25,987 bases of DNA from Intoshia linei. Its lineage: Eukaryota; Orthonectida; Rhopaluridae. Position numbers and translations under genes: made by a program. Position 1 is the first letter of the stretch, and every line of letters begins with the position of its first letter. The notes below the pieces were generated by a model, which saw only the letters and a list, made by a program, of their open reading frames with translations, did not search any database and was not told the DNA's origin. Location: the NCBI GenBank assembly GCA_001642005.1, contig LWCA01000482.1, positions 1 to 25,987 of the forward strand, read 5' to 3'. This document shows, piece after piece, positions 1 to 8,854 of the stretch.

Positions 1-53
1 TTAAAGCTTGATGGTGACCGGTAAATACACCCTAATATAATAGTTGGATTATT

Positions 54-224
54 TTATTGTTTTATTTTAATCCAACAGTGGTCTATCCCTTCAAATGGTT
101 CCATTATTAAAAATGTAAGATGTTCGCGTATGTAGATAGCACTTCCGCCAAATTTTCTGCTGTCCACTACCAGTGGTTGGAATTGTGGCAGATGATACTG
201 ACTCGGGGGAGTATCTTCGGTAAG
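54..224 (-). pseudogene. LINE (non-LTR retrotransposon) endonuclease-domain fragment
   Basis: Read on the minus strand, this stretch gives 56 residues between two stops. The middle contains FGGSAIYIREHLTF followed by EPFEGIDHCWIKI. That is the usual look of the apurinic-type (EEP) endonuclease domain in Jockey/RTE/CR1-type LINE ORF2 proteins, where a glycine-rich turn precedes an 'aiYi+' strand and then an acidic 'E-x-x-W-I-x-I' strand. A full domain is about 220 residues, so only a quarter remains. A TAG lies just upstream in frame and a TAA closes the fragment, so this is a dead scrap and not an exon. On the plus strand the same bases also show a weak open frame ending at a GTAAGC donor; I take that as the shadow. 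The family call rests on motif memory alone. Confidence 0.5.
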
Positions 225-560
225 CTAAGTTTCTATCACTAGGATTATATCAATATGTTGTATTTTGGATAGAAATTTATTTTTTTTTTTGATAGAAAGC
301 TTTGTATGTTGGTGTAGAGAACAGAAATACCGCATTCCAAATAACCTTCACATGTACTAGCGGCGGGTGCCTCACCATCACTACCAGCACCCCTATCCCA
401 TGTTAGTATATTGGTTAAAGATTATTATTATTAATTGCTAATTGCTTTTTTAAAATTTTAACATTGCTGGTACCAACTCGCACCACTGTTGGTAACATTA
501 CCAGTAAAATTATACTGGTACCAGCCTTTCCTATGGACTAAACAGTTTGCGCTGCCCTGG
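225..560. repeat. G+C-richer block with 10-bp inverted repeat
   Basis: This block is clearly less A+T-rich than its surroundings and has no long open frame. It contains a perfect 10-bp inverted repeat, GCTGGTACCA at 466-475 and TGGTACCAGC at 516-525, with a smaller GGTAA/TTACC pair inside the loop. It also carries the C-rich stretch around 360-405. Lying next to a LINE endonuclease scrap, it may be a decayed part of the same or another retroelement. I cannot classify it. Confidence 0.35.
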
Positions 561-638
561 TATAAATAGAGTACACAGTCAAGCTACGATAGTAATATAC
601 ATATTTAATTAGACGATAAAAAGTCAGGCGGAAGTATG
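561..638 (+). promoter_or_regulatory. possible TATA promoter with short downstream ATG
   Basis: TATAAATAGA at 561-570 is a near-perfect TATA box at the edge of the G+C-richer block. About 25-30 bases on there is a possible initiator (ACAGTCAAG). At 636 an ATG opens a 9-codon frame (MSFRKKQKK) that stops at once. The palindromic GGTACC repeats lie just upstream, as operator-like sites would. No exon follows that I can see, so this may be a decayed transposon promoter or chance in A+T-rich DNA. Confidence 0.22.
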
Positions 639-1309
639 TCGTTTCGAAAAAAGCAAAAAAAATAAAAAGATGCGTATTTAAACTAGTTTACTATAATAAA
701 TATTTTATTTAATTTCTTACTAAGCCTATAATTTTAACGCGACAATATTATTCATCATTAATTCAATCATTTTTTAATCTCTTATTTTACTCTAATTAAT
801 TAGGTTAAATAGCAATTGATAATTATCTAATGCAAAATTCATTAGTTACTTTCAAAAGCATTATTCTTGTGGTTATGGAATTAAATTTTCCTGTAATACT
901 ATTATTTTAATGTTTAATCCTATTTATTTGGTGCTCCATAATTATGCAGCCTAATTTGAATTTCAATTTCGTGCAGAATTTGAGAAATGAATAATAAGTT
1001 ATTATAATTTTTATTATTAATAAATGTACAATAAAAGTTGATGTTTATACAAAACGAGTTCACTAAGGTTCATTTTATAAATATGATTTCACTGTACAAA
1101 AATGTGCTCATAAGGTTTTTGACGAAATTTAAATATTAACAGCTTTAAATGGACTTTGACAATTATAAAAGTTAGTTAAGTTAGTAAAAATTAATAAGTG
1201 TTGAGTTGATTTTTTCGCACCAAGACAATATATATACGAAAAATGATCTCAACCTAAGCTTTAAATTACAATATACAACTGTATTCAAATACATTACAAA
1301 GTTCACAAT
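639..1309. other. A+T-rich spacer, probable 3' UTR of the coiled-coil gene at its right part
   Basis: I see no coding signal here. Seen from the minus-strand gene that ends at 1310, an AATAAA hexamer lies at 1015-1010, giving a plausible 3' UTR of about 300 bases. The hexamer is common in such A+T-rich DNA, so this is only a suggestion. Confidence 0.3.
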
Positions 1310-4300
1310 TTAAACTATATTATACTTTCTAAATTCATCGTTTAACAAGGTAATTTCATTTTTTAATTTCTTTGATGTATTGTTAAGAATATTCAAACGT
1401 TTATCACTTTCCGTTAAAATATGAACATTAAGTTTGTTTAATTCTTTATATTTGATAAAATGTTGTTTTTCTAGATCAAGTTCAACATTATGTGACTCAT
1501 AAGCTTTTTTCAACCCTTTAACATTGATATCATTTAATTCTTCATTTACTTGACGAATGCTATGCAAATCAAAAAATAAATTATTAATTGTATCTTCCAT
1601 AATTTGGTTTTTATCAAACATGATTTGATTTTCATTCAAAATATTTTTACTGATCATGTTGTTATCAGAGATATTTGTCTCAATATCAATCAATTCATTT
1701 TGTTCTTGAGACATGGCAAGTTTTCTATCGTCAAACATTTCGCCAAATTTATTTTGTAATGGATTAATTTGACCAATCATTATTTCTTTATTTTTTTTTA
1801 ATACGGGTAATTCTGAAAGTAACAGATATTTTTTATTTTTATGGCCATTCAATGTTTCTTGTACATTTTTAAATATATTGAAATTTTTATTTCGATTTTG
1901 GGATATTGTTTCATTTTCTATAGTGTTTTTTATTACATCCTGCTTTATTAATTCAATTGTTTCATTCATCCATTTTATTTTGTCTTTGTGTAATTTAATG
2001 TCTTTTTCAATATTTTTTTCGCATGCATTACGTTTATCTATTAAATTATCAATAATTGAATTTTGTGTATGTGTTTTTGTAAATAATTGGTTTATTTCAG
2101 ATTCTAGGTTGTTTTTTTTTTCAATATTTCCTTTATATTCTCTTCGTAAATGGTTAGTTTCTTGTAATATCTCTTCTTCTATTCGCCTATATAGTTTTAT
2201 ATTTTACTAGTTTGACTGTTATGTACTACGTACAAACAGCACCTAGATCTGCTGAGGCACATTTTTATTCTACCCATAAAATAAATTATTGATACAAAAT
2301 TAATATTTTTTACTGATAGAAAGATACTGGATATACAGGTTTATTTACAATTTTATTTTTGATGGAATTTAAGCTATTTTGACAATTTTTAGGATTTACT
2401 ATTTTGGCTTTATTTTTATACACTTAATTTTAAGATTATACACTCATTATCTCTAATAAATTGAATAAATGGGATCAAAAAATTGTTTTTAAAATTCTAT
2501 ACAAAAATGCAAATAAAATGAAGTGGGAATTATTTATTTTAAATGTAAAGGTAATGTAAAATTCAAGTTTAGGAATGACTTTCTTAAATGATTGTTAATA
2601 ATGAGTGGCATTTTTAATTAAGATTTTGTTATTCAATATATTTTTTTGATAGAATTAGATCAGTCCGCTCTCGGCAGAGCTAGGTGCTGTTTGTAAGTAG
2701 CTAAAAACAGCCTAGCTAGTCTAATAAAAATCTAGAAAAATAAATAATTAAATATACATCATAAAATTCCTATCTTCGTCTAATTTTATCATAAAATCAT
2801 CATATTGACTTTGTTTTTCAGTGTTATTATTTTTTTGTTTTGACATGACACCTCTCTGTTCTTCAAGTTGTTTTTTTAAGTCCATAGTTATTTTTTGAAT
2901 GGTTTCAAACTGTTGTGAATATTCTTCTTTATATTTTAATTCTTCTTTTTGTATAACCGCTATATTTATTGAAACATCAGCGAATTCTTCTTTTATTCTT
3001 AAATCAAATTTTAAAAATAAAAAAAATCTTAGAATTTGATACAACTGAAATTGTGGGATAGGTTTTAAAATCGTAAACATTAAAATTAAAAGAACATTGA
3101 GGTTTTTTACATTGAAGGACTCAATCTTGGAAAATAAAATATCCTATAAAACATGAACAGCGACAAACTGTAAGAGATGTATGGAAAATTTAAAATTTGA
3201 CTCTTCTTACGTTGCTAAATAAACTGGAACAGAGAAATAAATAATCAGACTTTATTTTTAACTAAATTACCCGTTTAAGTAAGGATGTATTATCATACGA
3301 TGCAACAAAAGGAAATTTTTGATATGATTGATATTTGATATGATAGATAATAGAGTAATTTTAATTTATTATTGAATATTATTATTATCGAGTTTTACAA
3401 ATTTCATATGCTTTATAACAGTTTTTCCAGAGTTATGTTTTATCGCAACTTTCAATTGCAGAAATTGAGTCCTTCAAAGTTAAAAACCCAATTGTCCTTT
3501 TTTAAAACTGTGAACTGAAAAAAACTGTAATAGAAATATGGAATTTATAAAATTCTAAGGCTCTTACTTATTGAAATAAACCATAACACACACACTAAGA
3601 TTTTTATATAAGTAAGGATTCTGTCTAATAAATTAAAAAAATGTTTATCCTAAAATTTTTTACACAAATGTTAATATAACAAAATTAAGATGGAATAATC
3701 CACTTTAAATTAAAAGGTAATGTGATATGATGGTTCCGATAAAATACGTTTGGGAATTACTACTTTAAAGGATTGATAATAGTGAATAGTAGCATTTTTA
3801 ACATAATTAATAAGTAAATTAATAAAACTGATTTTTTCATTTTAGGGTTGGTAAGACTACATTTTTCCCTTAAGGGTTGATAAAACTGGATTTAACGTAT
3901 ATAATATAGATAGGTGGACTGTTATGTACTACGTACAAACAGCACTTAGCTCTGCCGAGCGCACATTTATATTCTATCAAAAAAAAATAAATTAACGTTG
4001 AAAATCTAACTTAAAAATCTTACTATTCACTATTATCAATCCTTTTAAGGAGTGTTTCCCAAACTTGTTTCAGGTGGAACCGTCATATCACATTACTTTT
4101 TACTTTAAATGCAAAAATTCATACATATTCAATTGTTCCATAATTTTGGTCAAATTTTGATTAAAAATTTCAATTTTATCTTCCAATAATTTATTTTCCC
4201 CATCTTTAGTGACAATGGAAATTTTAAAATTATCAACAAGTTTTTGATTTTTTTCGATATTTTTTGTTAAACTTTGAAAATCCTTTTCGAATTTTTCTTG

Positions 4301-5233
4301 AGTATAATCAAAAGAAAACTTTTCAATAGAAATTAGATTTTCATTTTCAGAGTTTGATTCCTTATATTTTCTTATATCTGCAATCAAATTTGCAATTTTT
4401 GCATTTAAAGAATTATTTAAAATGTCATAATCATTAATAAAACATTGGTATTCATTAATGGTACATTCCAAACCGTCACATTTTTCATTGCTAATTTTTT
4501 CCAATTTCTCAATTTGAAGAATATTGTCCATTAAAGTTTTTTTAAAAGCGACAACTTGATTAATATTTGTAGTGTATTTTAAAATTTCATTAGTTAAATC
4601 CTTTATTAATTTCCGAAATAACTTTTTTTCCGATAATAGTGTTTCTTTTTGCTCTGATATATAAGCTGAAATATCATGGCAATCAAAATTTAACGAATTG
4701 GCTTGTTCTTTCAACTCATTAAGAGTAATGACATGTTCAGATTTAGTTGATAAAATTGAATTGTAATTATTTATTATTTTTTCGTTGTATATATACAATT
4801 CTTCATTATCATTAGATAATTTTTTATTATCTTTAATTAGTCTTGATAGATTATCTCGGTTTAGGTCGTATAATTTATCGTAATCTAGAATACATTTTTT
4901 GAGAGATAAAATGGTGTTTTTATTTAATTTATCACACTTCAGTATAGCACCTTCAATTTCATTTTTTATTTTTTGTGGCAATGTTTCTAGATATTTACGA
5001 ATGCGACCAATTTTTATATTTTGACATTCCAAATTTTCTCGTACTTTCGCTCTTTCTATTGATAGTCCATTAAATATATTTTCTAATGTATTAATCAATT
5101 CTACATCATTTTTGCTAATTTCAGGCCATTTTTTGCAAGTTAAAAATTTGTTTTTTAATTTTTCTAAATCTGCCAATGCCAATTCCAAATCTGGGAATTC
5201 CAGATATATTGTATTTGAGGAAACGCTAGACAT
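1310..5233 (-). CDS. three-exon coiled-coil protein, CCDC175-like
   Basis: Exon 1 runs 5233 to 4125 (or 4104), exon 2 2997 to 2758, exon 3 2186 to 1310. All junctions keep phase 2. The borders are donor GTATGA at 4124 (alternative GTAAAA at 4103), acceptor TTTAAG ending at 2998, donor GTATAT at 2757 and acceptor TATATAG ending at 2187. The joined frame is about 741 or 748 residues. It is rich in Lys, Glu, Asn and Leu with heptad-like spacing almost throughout, and has no signal peptide or membrane segment. Near residues 80-110, KYLETLPQKIKNEIEG resembles the LETLP-x-x-IK-x-E-x-E block I remember from vertebrate CCDC175, also a coiled-coil protein of roughly 790 residues. The last residues (NNTSKKLKNEI) also fit that family's tail. 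CCDC175 is poorly studied; a testis or cilium role is inference. The start is the ATG at 5233 after an in-frame stop at 5302-5300. A good acceptor (TTTCTTCTTAG, ending near 5289) suggests an upstream 5' UTR exon. Confidence 0.68.
2187..2757 (-). other. intron 2 of the coiled-coil gene, almost filled by a transposon
   Basis: The intron is 571 bases, and a 515-base hairpin-ended element (2206-2720) occupies nearly all of it. Only 19 bases separate the element from the acceptor and 37 from the donor. Either the intron was tiny before the insertion, or the transposon itself supplied the intron. The reading frame continues cleanly across it: the codon split is AT at the end of exon 2 and G at the start of exon 3. 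Confidence 0.55.
2206..2720. mobile_element. complete short copy of the hairpin-ended (CTAGT) transposon family
   Basis: The element begins ACTAGTTTGACTGTTATG and ends in the inverted match, finishing CTAGCTAGT. Each end carries about 60-70 bases of similar sequence: a GACTGTT..AACAG hairpin, then an ACCTAG-x-TCTGC-x-GAG block, then TTCTAYC. Inside, 2336-2640 matches the reverse complement of 8960-9260. Two readings are possible. It may be a non-autonomous TIR element (MITE), or two Helitron 3' ends placed tail to tail, since a short hairpin followed by CTAG with a T next to it is the Helitron 3' signature. No clear target-site duplication is visible, which slightly favours Helitron. It carries no coding sequence. 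Confidence 0.6.
3095..3600. repeat. family-2 repeat scraps, one inverted and one direct pair
   Basis: The segment 3099-3124 and the segment 3464-3492 are inverted copies sharing ATTGAGTCCTTCAA. A further pair runs in the same direction: about 3165-3235 and 3515-3590 share AACTGTAA-AGA-AT-TGGAA and then CTCTTAC. The first motif recurs at 17558 (TTGAGTCCTTCA), with 'accccaaattaccctt' downstream. These are degraded members of a dispersed family whose clearer copies are at 9.8-10.3, 17.5-18.1 and 23.3-23.6 kb. Confidence 0.45.
3590..3850 (+). repeat. internal part of the hairpin-ended family, end missing
   Basis: The block 3620-3810 matches 2440-2640 and the reverse complement of 8960-9160. Shared words are TCTAATAAATT, GGTAATGTGATATGA, GGTTCC and TTTAAAGGATTG. 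The usual hairpin terminus is absent; the copy dissolves into A+T-rich DNA near 3850. It is tail to tail with the minus copy starting at 3909. Confidence 0.55.
3909..4107 (-). mobile_element. hairpin-ended family, terminal 200 bases touching exon 1
   Basis: The terminus (GGACTGTTATGTACTACGTA and the following AACAGCACTTAGCTCTGCCGAG) is oriented so that the element body lies to the right. Similarity to the copy at 8855-9060 is high and stops at about 4107, inside the last codons of the exon-1 open frame. The final residues FLHLK and the stop of that frame therefore probably derive from the transposon. This is one reason to prefer the donor GTATGA at 4124. Confidence 0.6.
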
Positions 5234-5364
5234 TTTATATTTAATTGTGGAATAACGTTTATGTTGTTGTTTAGTTTGTTTATTATATCTAAGAAGAAAT
5301 TAACAACACATGCATACCAATTGTAGAATGTTTTGATATTCAAAAATCAATATTTTGAAGGATA

Positions 5365-5413
5365 AGGCATAGCTAGGTGCTGTTTGTACTTAGTACAAAA
5401 CAGCCAAGCTAGT
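5365..5413 (+). mobile_element. hairpin-ended family terminus upstream of exon 1
   Basis: This segment reads GGCATAGCTAGGTGCTG, then a hairpin (GTTTGTAC, loop TTA, GTACAAAAC), then AGCCAAGCTAGT. It is the cleanest hairpin of the family in the window. Only about 45-50 bases match other copies; the sequence further left is unlike their bodies. Together with the inverted terminus at 3909 it brackets exon 1 completely. Confidence 0.55.
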
Positions 5414-5536
5414 TAGTTATATTTTTATAAAAGAAAATAAATTTTTTTTCTAAAAAACAATGAAATCAATATGATTTGTACGCTATGATAAATTTTAAAA
5501 GTCCGCTATCATAAATTATATATTCAATACATTATA

Positions 5537-6317
5537 CAGTAAACACTCGAAAAGTGACCACTTTTTCCACTAAAGTTAAAATCATGACATCACTATAGTT
5601 ACAAATTCTTTAAAATACAGTATTCATTTTAACAATAACTAAAACAGAAGCTGATTGATTAATCGACTAAAATTATTAATTACGTTTGTAATGATAATAT
5701 CATTATACTAAACTTTAACCAAAACAGTTATCATTGTAAATATTGTTATTAACTGAACATAAAGTTCGTTAATATCAATTTAAACCTTATTGTAGACATT
5801 TATTATCGTAATCAGAAACATAGTTTGTAATTTACTGATTAAACGTCTTCATTTTCACTACAACGTTGACCACCACCTTGAAAATATATTAAAAATAAGA
5901 CGAGAAATTTCTAAGCTAATTTATATATTATTTGTCTATGATACAAAAATATTTCAGAGTGGTTTTATTTGAAACACTTGAGGACTGTATCATTTTGCTT
6001 TCTAATAAAAATATGTCTTCTAGATTCTTTGGACAATGTTTTGCATAACTTCTAAGATTATTAAATATTGCATGGATTCCATCATTTCCTAATTCTTCAA
6101 AATCTTCCAATTCTTTATTTTTTGCTATATTGATATTGTCAATAACGTCATTAATTTGATGTTCAATAAAATTGACATATTTTAATATATATTTTTGGTC
6201 ACTATTTCGAAGAGAAATTTATTTATATTAGTATGGATTTGTTATATTGTCTTAAAAAGTGGTCACTTTTGGGAGGTGGTCACCTATACGAAGTGGTCAC
6301 TTTTCGAGTGTCTACTG
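5537..6317 (-). mobile_element. pogo/Tigger-like DNA transposon, internally deleted
   Basis: The left end reads CAGTAAACACTCGAAAAGTG from 5537 and continues ACCACTT. The right end, reversed, reads CAGTAGACACTCGAAAAGTG from 6317 and also continues ACCACTT. That is 27 bases of terminal inverted repeat with one mismatch, flanked on both sides by TA (5535-5536, 6318-6319), the target duplication of the Tc1/mariner/pogo superfamily. The right end also holds two more copies of GTGGTCAC about 20-30 bases apart, probably transposase binding sites. At 781 bases it is far shorter than a full pogo/Tigger element (2-3 kb). The 3' end of a transposase remains inside, so this is a deletion derivative. It lies about 120 bases upstream of the CTAGT end at 5413. 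Confidence 0.75.
5928..6218 (-). pseudogene. C-terminal remnant of a pogo/Tigger-type transposase
   Basis: The minus-strand frame from 6218 is open for 96 residues and stops at 5928; it has no ATG of its own near the start. Its end (SVSNKTTLKYF) resembles the short tail of pogo/Tigger transposases, where a polar linker is followed by a T-x-x-x-[FY]-F type peptide. In Drosophila pogo that peptide binds PCNA. Before it comes a helical stretch (HAIFNNLRSYAK) followed by LEDIFLLESKM, also typical of that tail. The DNA-binding and DDE catalytic parts are missing. Its place inside matching terminal repeats supports the call more than the sequence does. An intact host exon is the less likely alternative. 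Confidence 0.5.
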
Positions 6318-6319
6318 TA

Positions 6320-7632
6320 TATAGAAAGTATATAAATTGAACTACACATTGTTATCGTAAATGACGTTATGGTAAGTCTTCACTGTATATGAACGAATAT
6401 TCACGACATATGACGGAAAATAAACTATATAAATATATTTATTTAATTACAACTTTTTTAGATCTACAAAATACAAAAAACACACATACCACAATAATAA
6501 ATATTAAAAATATAAAAACAAGCTTTCCGCATTCTCTGTAATCTTTATTTATATGAAAATCCTAAATTAAAAAATATACAAACAAAACAATTAATAACTA
6601 TTATTCAATTCAATATTTACTTATATAAAGTAAAATTATTTAAAATTTCGCTTAACCTGAAAACTACACATGGCTCAACAGTGCGCAGCGATTAAGAATC
6701 ACTCAATTATATTATAAACGTATTCTCTCTAATTAAATTTAATTAAGAAAATGGGATCAGAACATTAAATTGAAATTTAAAATTAATTAATTAATTAGTT
6801 TTTAAAATTCTTTACTCAAATTTTAACGAATTAAAATTAAGTGGTAATAATTCAGTTTAAATTAAAGCTAATTTGAAATTACACGTCCATTAGGGTGTCA
6901 AATCAAATCTGACAATCTGATGACTAATTTTGAAAATGGCTCATTAACGAATGTGCGTTGATCGTTCATCAATTAAGTAATTAACAAAAAATAGCTAAAT
7001 TTAAGTTTATTTTCATGTTTTTCTTAATTTTTTTTGCAAAAACTGAAATTCCGTTTAGTTTATGGAGAACAATTAAAATTTTTTGTATATTTTAATACTA
7101 CTCGTTCAGCAGCATAATTTACGATCGATTATTCTATAATAACGAAAATATTTTTTTTATAATTATAATTAATATGATCATTTTGTTTTGGGTTTTTAAA
7201 CAATGTTTGTAATAATAAATAAATGTAGGAACTTTTTCTAACTTTTTGAAAATGTTAATCTAATTTTATAAGAAACTTTATAATAGTAATAATACAACCA
7301 AAATTTTATGTATCTTATCCTATTAATATGCCAATAAAATAAATGATTTTATAAATTTTAAAATATATTATTCTATACGATTACGTAATTATTGAAAGTA
7401 TTTTTTAACTTAGTGCAAAACGTTAATGCGGATTAAAAATAATATAGATACACATAAATTGTCGTATATAAGCCTACTCCATAATAAATTTTATCATGTT
7501 GATATATTAACATTATGGAACGTTATGTAAACGAAATAAATTATAAATTTGTATGTTCGTTTAGTTTTGATCGGTTTGAAAGTCACATGACTATATTATA
7601 TATTTAGATATTATATTAAATAATATATTTAC
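6320..7632. other. A+T-rich spacer with one decayed hairpin-family copy
   Basis: There is no coding signal. About 6700-6900 is a degraded copy of the hairpin-family body: it shares TCTCTAATTAAATT, AATGGGATCA-AA and TTTTTAAAATTCT with 2450-2530, in the same order, but has lost both ends. CATTAGGGTGTCAAATCA at 6890 is a further repeat-like word, with relatives near 12090 and 22148. The rest is featureless. Confidence 0.4.
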
Positions 7633-8015
7633 ATTAAAATTGGAAAATTTAATCGACTGCAATTTTCGCGTTACTTCATTAATTTTTTTTGAAATATAAC
7701 TATTTTCTTTTCCAATCTTTTCAATTTTTTTGTGAATTGGATGTACTTCCTTTTTTTTATTTGAAAAATTGAGATTTTGTTTTGTTTTAATATTTTTAGC
7801 AGTAACAACATCAAACATATTTAACATTTTATCAACTATTTGAACAACTATTTCTTTATCTTTTGATTTAACCTCTTTTAAATCAACTGGAAGCTTTGTC
7901 CCCATTTGATGTGCAAGTAAATTTGTGAATATTGTCTGCATTATACTGTCACTTTTTTGAAGCTTTTTTTCTTTGGTTAATGATTTAGAATCTTTATCAT
8001 TTGAATTGATATTAT
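7633..8015 (-). CDS. probable internal exon of an unrecognised lysine-rich protein
   Basis: The minus-strand frame is open for about 127 codons between an acceptor (ATTCAG ending at 8016) and a strong donor (AAT/GTAAATA at 7632). It begins with two bases of a split codon and ends in phase 0. The product is charged and helical: an acidic/Ser/Lys start, a Met (7941) followed by QTIFTNLLAHQMGTKLPVDL, then VVQIVDKMLNMFDVV, then a Lys-rich part. I do not recognise the family. It cannot join directly to the acceptor near 5289 ahead of the coiled-coil gene, because the phase is wrong and gives an immediate stop. No partner exon is visible on either side. It may be part of another gene, a lost exon, or a retained transposon segment. 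Confidence 0.4.
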
Positions 8016-8854
8016 CTGAATATTAATAAATTAATTTGTTAATTACGTCATTCAATTTTAAAATAATGTAAAAGTAGAGAACATGATTATAAGATTATAT
8101 TATATTAACACTAGAGTGTATGTCCAGTTACATGCAACATGTAACTAGTCAAAGCGTTATAATTGTAATAGAAAAATACAGAATATACTAAATACTAAAT
8201 ATATAAAGTAGATTTTTACTTGAATAAAGTTAATCTTCAACATATAGTTGATTTTTAATTTATAAACTTTATTAATGTTTATCTCTTTATTTTATTCTAT
8301 AAAACTAAACTTATTGCTATACTATTGTATATTCTCAAATCGTAAAGTCGTTTTTTCAAAATACAAGTAAGTATAATTTTCTTGGTTATTGATAACTAGC
8401 TTGACTATTATTGAAAATATTTTTTGATTTGAATTAAAACTGCGTCATTTGCAGAGTTATGTACTTTTTTTGCGATATATATAGAAGTCAAAGTAGTCGT
8501 TATAATTACATAAATAGGTAATAAATTACGATTTTTTCTATAAAAATAAAAATTAAATAATTATAATTCAGAACATTTATTCAGAAATGACAATAAACTG
8601 ATTAAATTTGTTAAATATACAGTATAATTAAAAATGATTCAAGGTAGTTGTAATAAAATAATAGAAAATAAATTACGCATCTTCTATTTTGGCCCAGCAC
8701 ACCCCGACAAATGTAAAAAATAAAAAAAATTTGATGGTGCTGTACATTTTGTAAAATCAAATAATGAAATAAAAATATATAAAACAAATATTTGTATTAG
8801 GAAGTTTATTAATGTAAATACCAATCAGTATAAAATATATCGTAATATACTGTA
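8016..8854. other. A+T-rich spacer with a small perfect hairpin
   Basis: No gene is visible. At 8126-8146 AGTTACATG-CAA-CATGTAACT is a perfect 9-bp stem with a 3-base loop, followed by AGT; the last bases read CTAGT. It resembles in miniature the hairpin-plus-CTAGT ends elsewhere in the window, but the sequence is different. Confidence 0.35.

Larger units (their letters stand above)
2998..4103 (-). other. intron 1 of the coiled-coil gene, made of nested repeats
   Basis: The intron is about 1.1 kb. It contains, from left to right, a family-2 scrap (about 3090-3240), A+T-rich filler, a second family-2 scrap (about 3465-3600), a plus-oriented body of the hairpin family (3590-3850), and a minus-oriented end of the same family (3909-4107). 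The two last copies face each other and could fold into a hairpin with arms of more than 100 bases. If the donor is at 4124, the intron gains 21 bases and all repeats lie inside it. Confidence 0.5.

Noticed and set aside
120-219. Plus-strand ATG frame ending in a GTAAGC donor, as a first exon
   Set aside because: The opposite strand over the same bases encodes a recognisable LINE endonuclease fragment, which explains the open frame better.
1878-2210. Plus-strand open frame of 110 residues
   Set aside because: It is the antisense of exon 3 of the coiled-coil gene; the product is an F/S/I-rich string as expected from reading a K/E/N-rich exon backwards.
5928-6110. Part of the coiled-coil gene as an extra exon
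   Set aside because: It lies wholly between pogo-type terminal repeats, and its end matches a transposase tail. The apparent start is a TTG, not an ATG.
7633-8015. Upstream coding exon of the coiled-coil gene
   Set aside because: Joining its phase-0 donor to the acceptor near 5289 gives an immediate stop, and the ATG at 5233 already has an in-frame stop before it.
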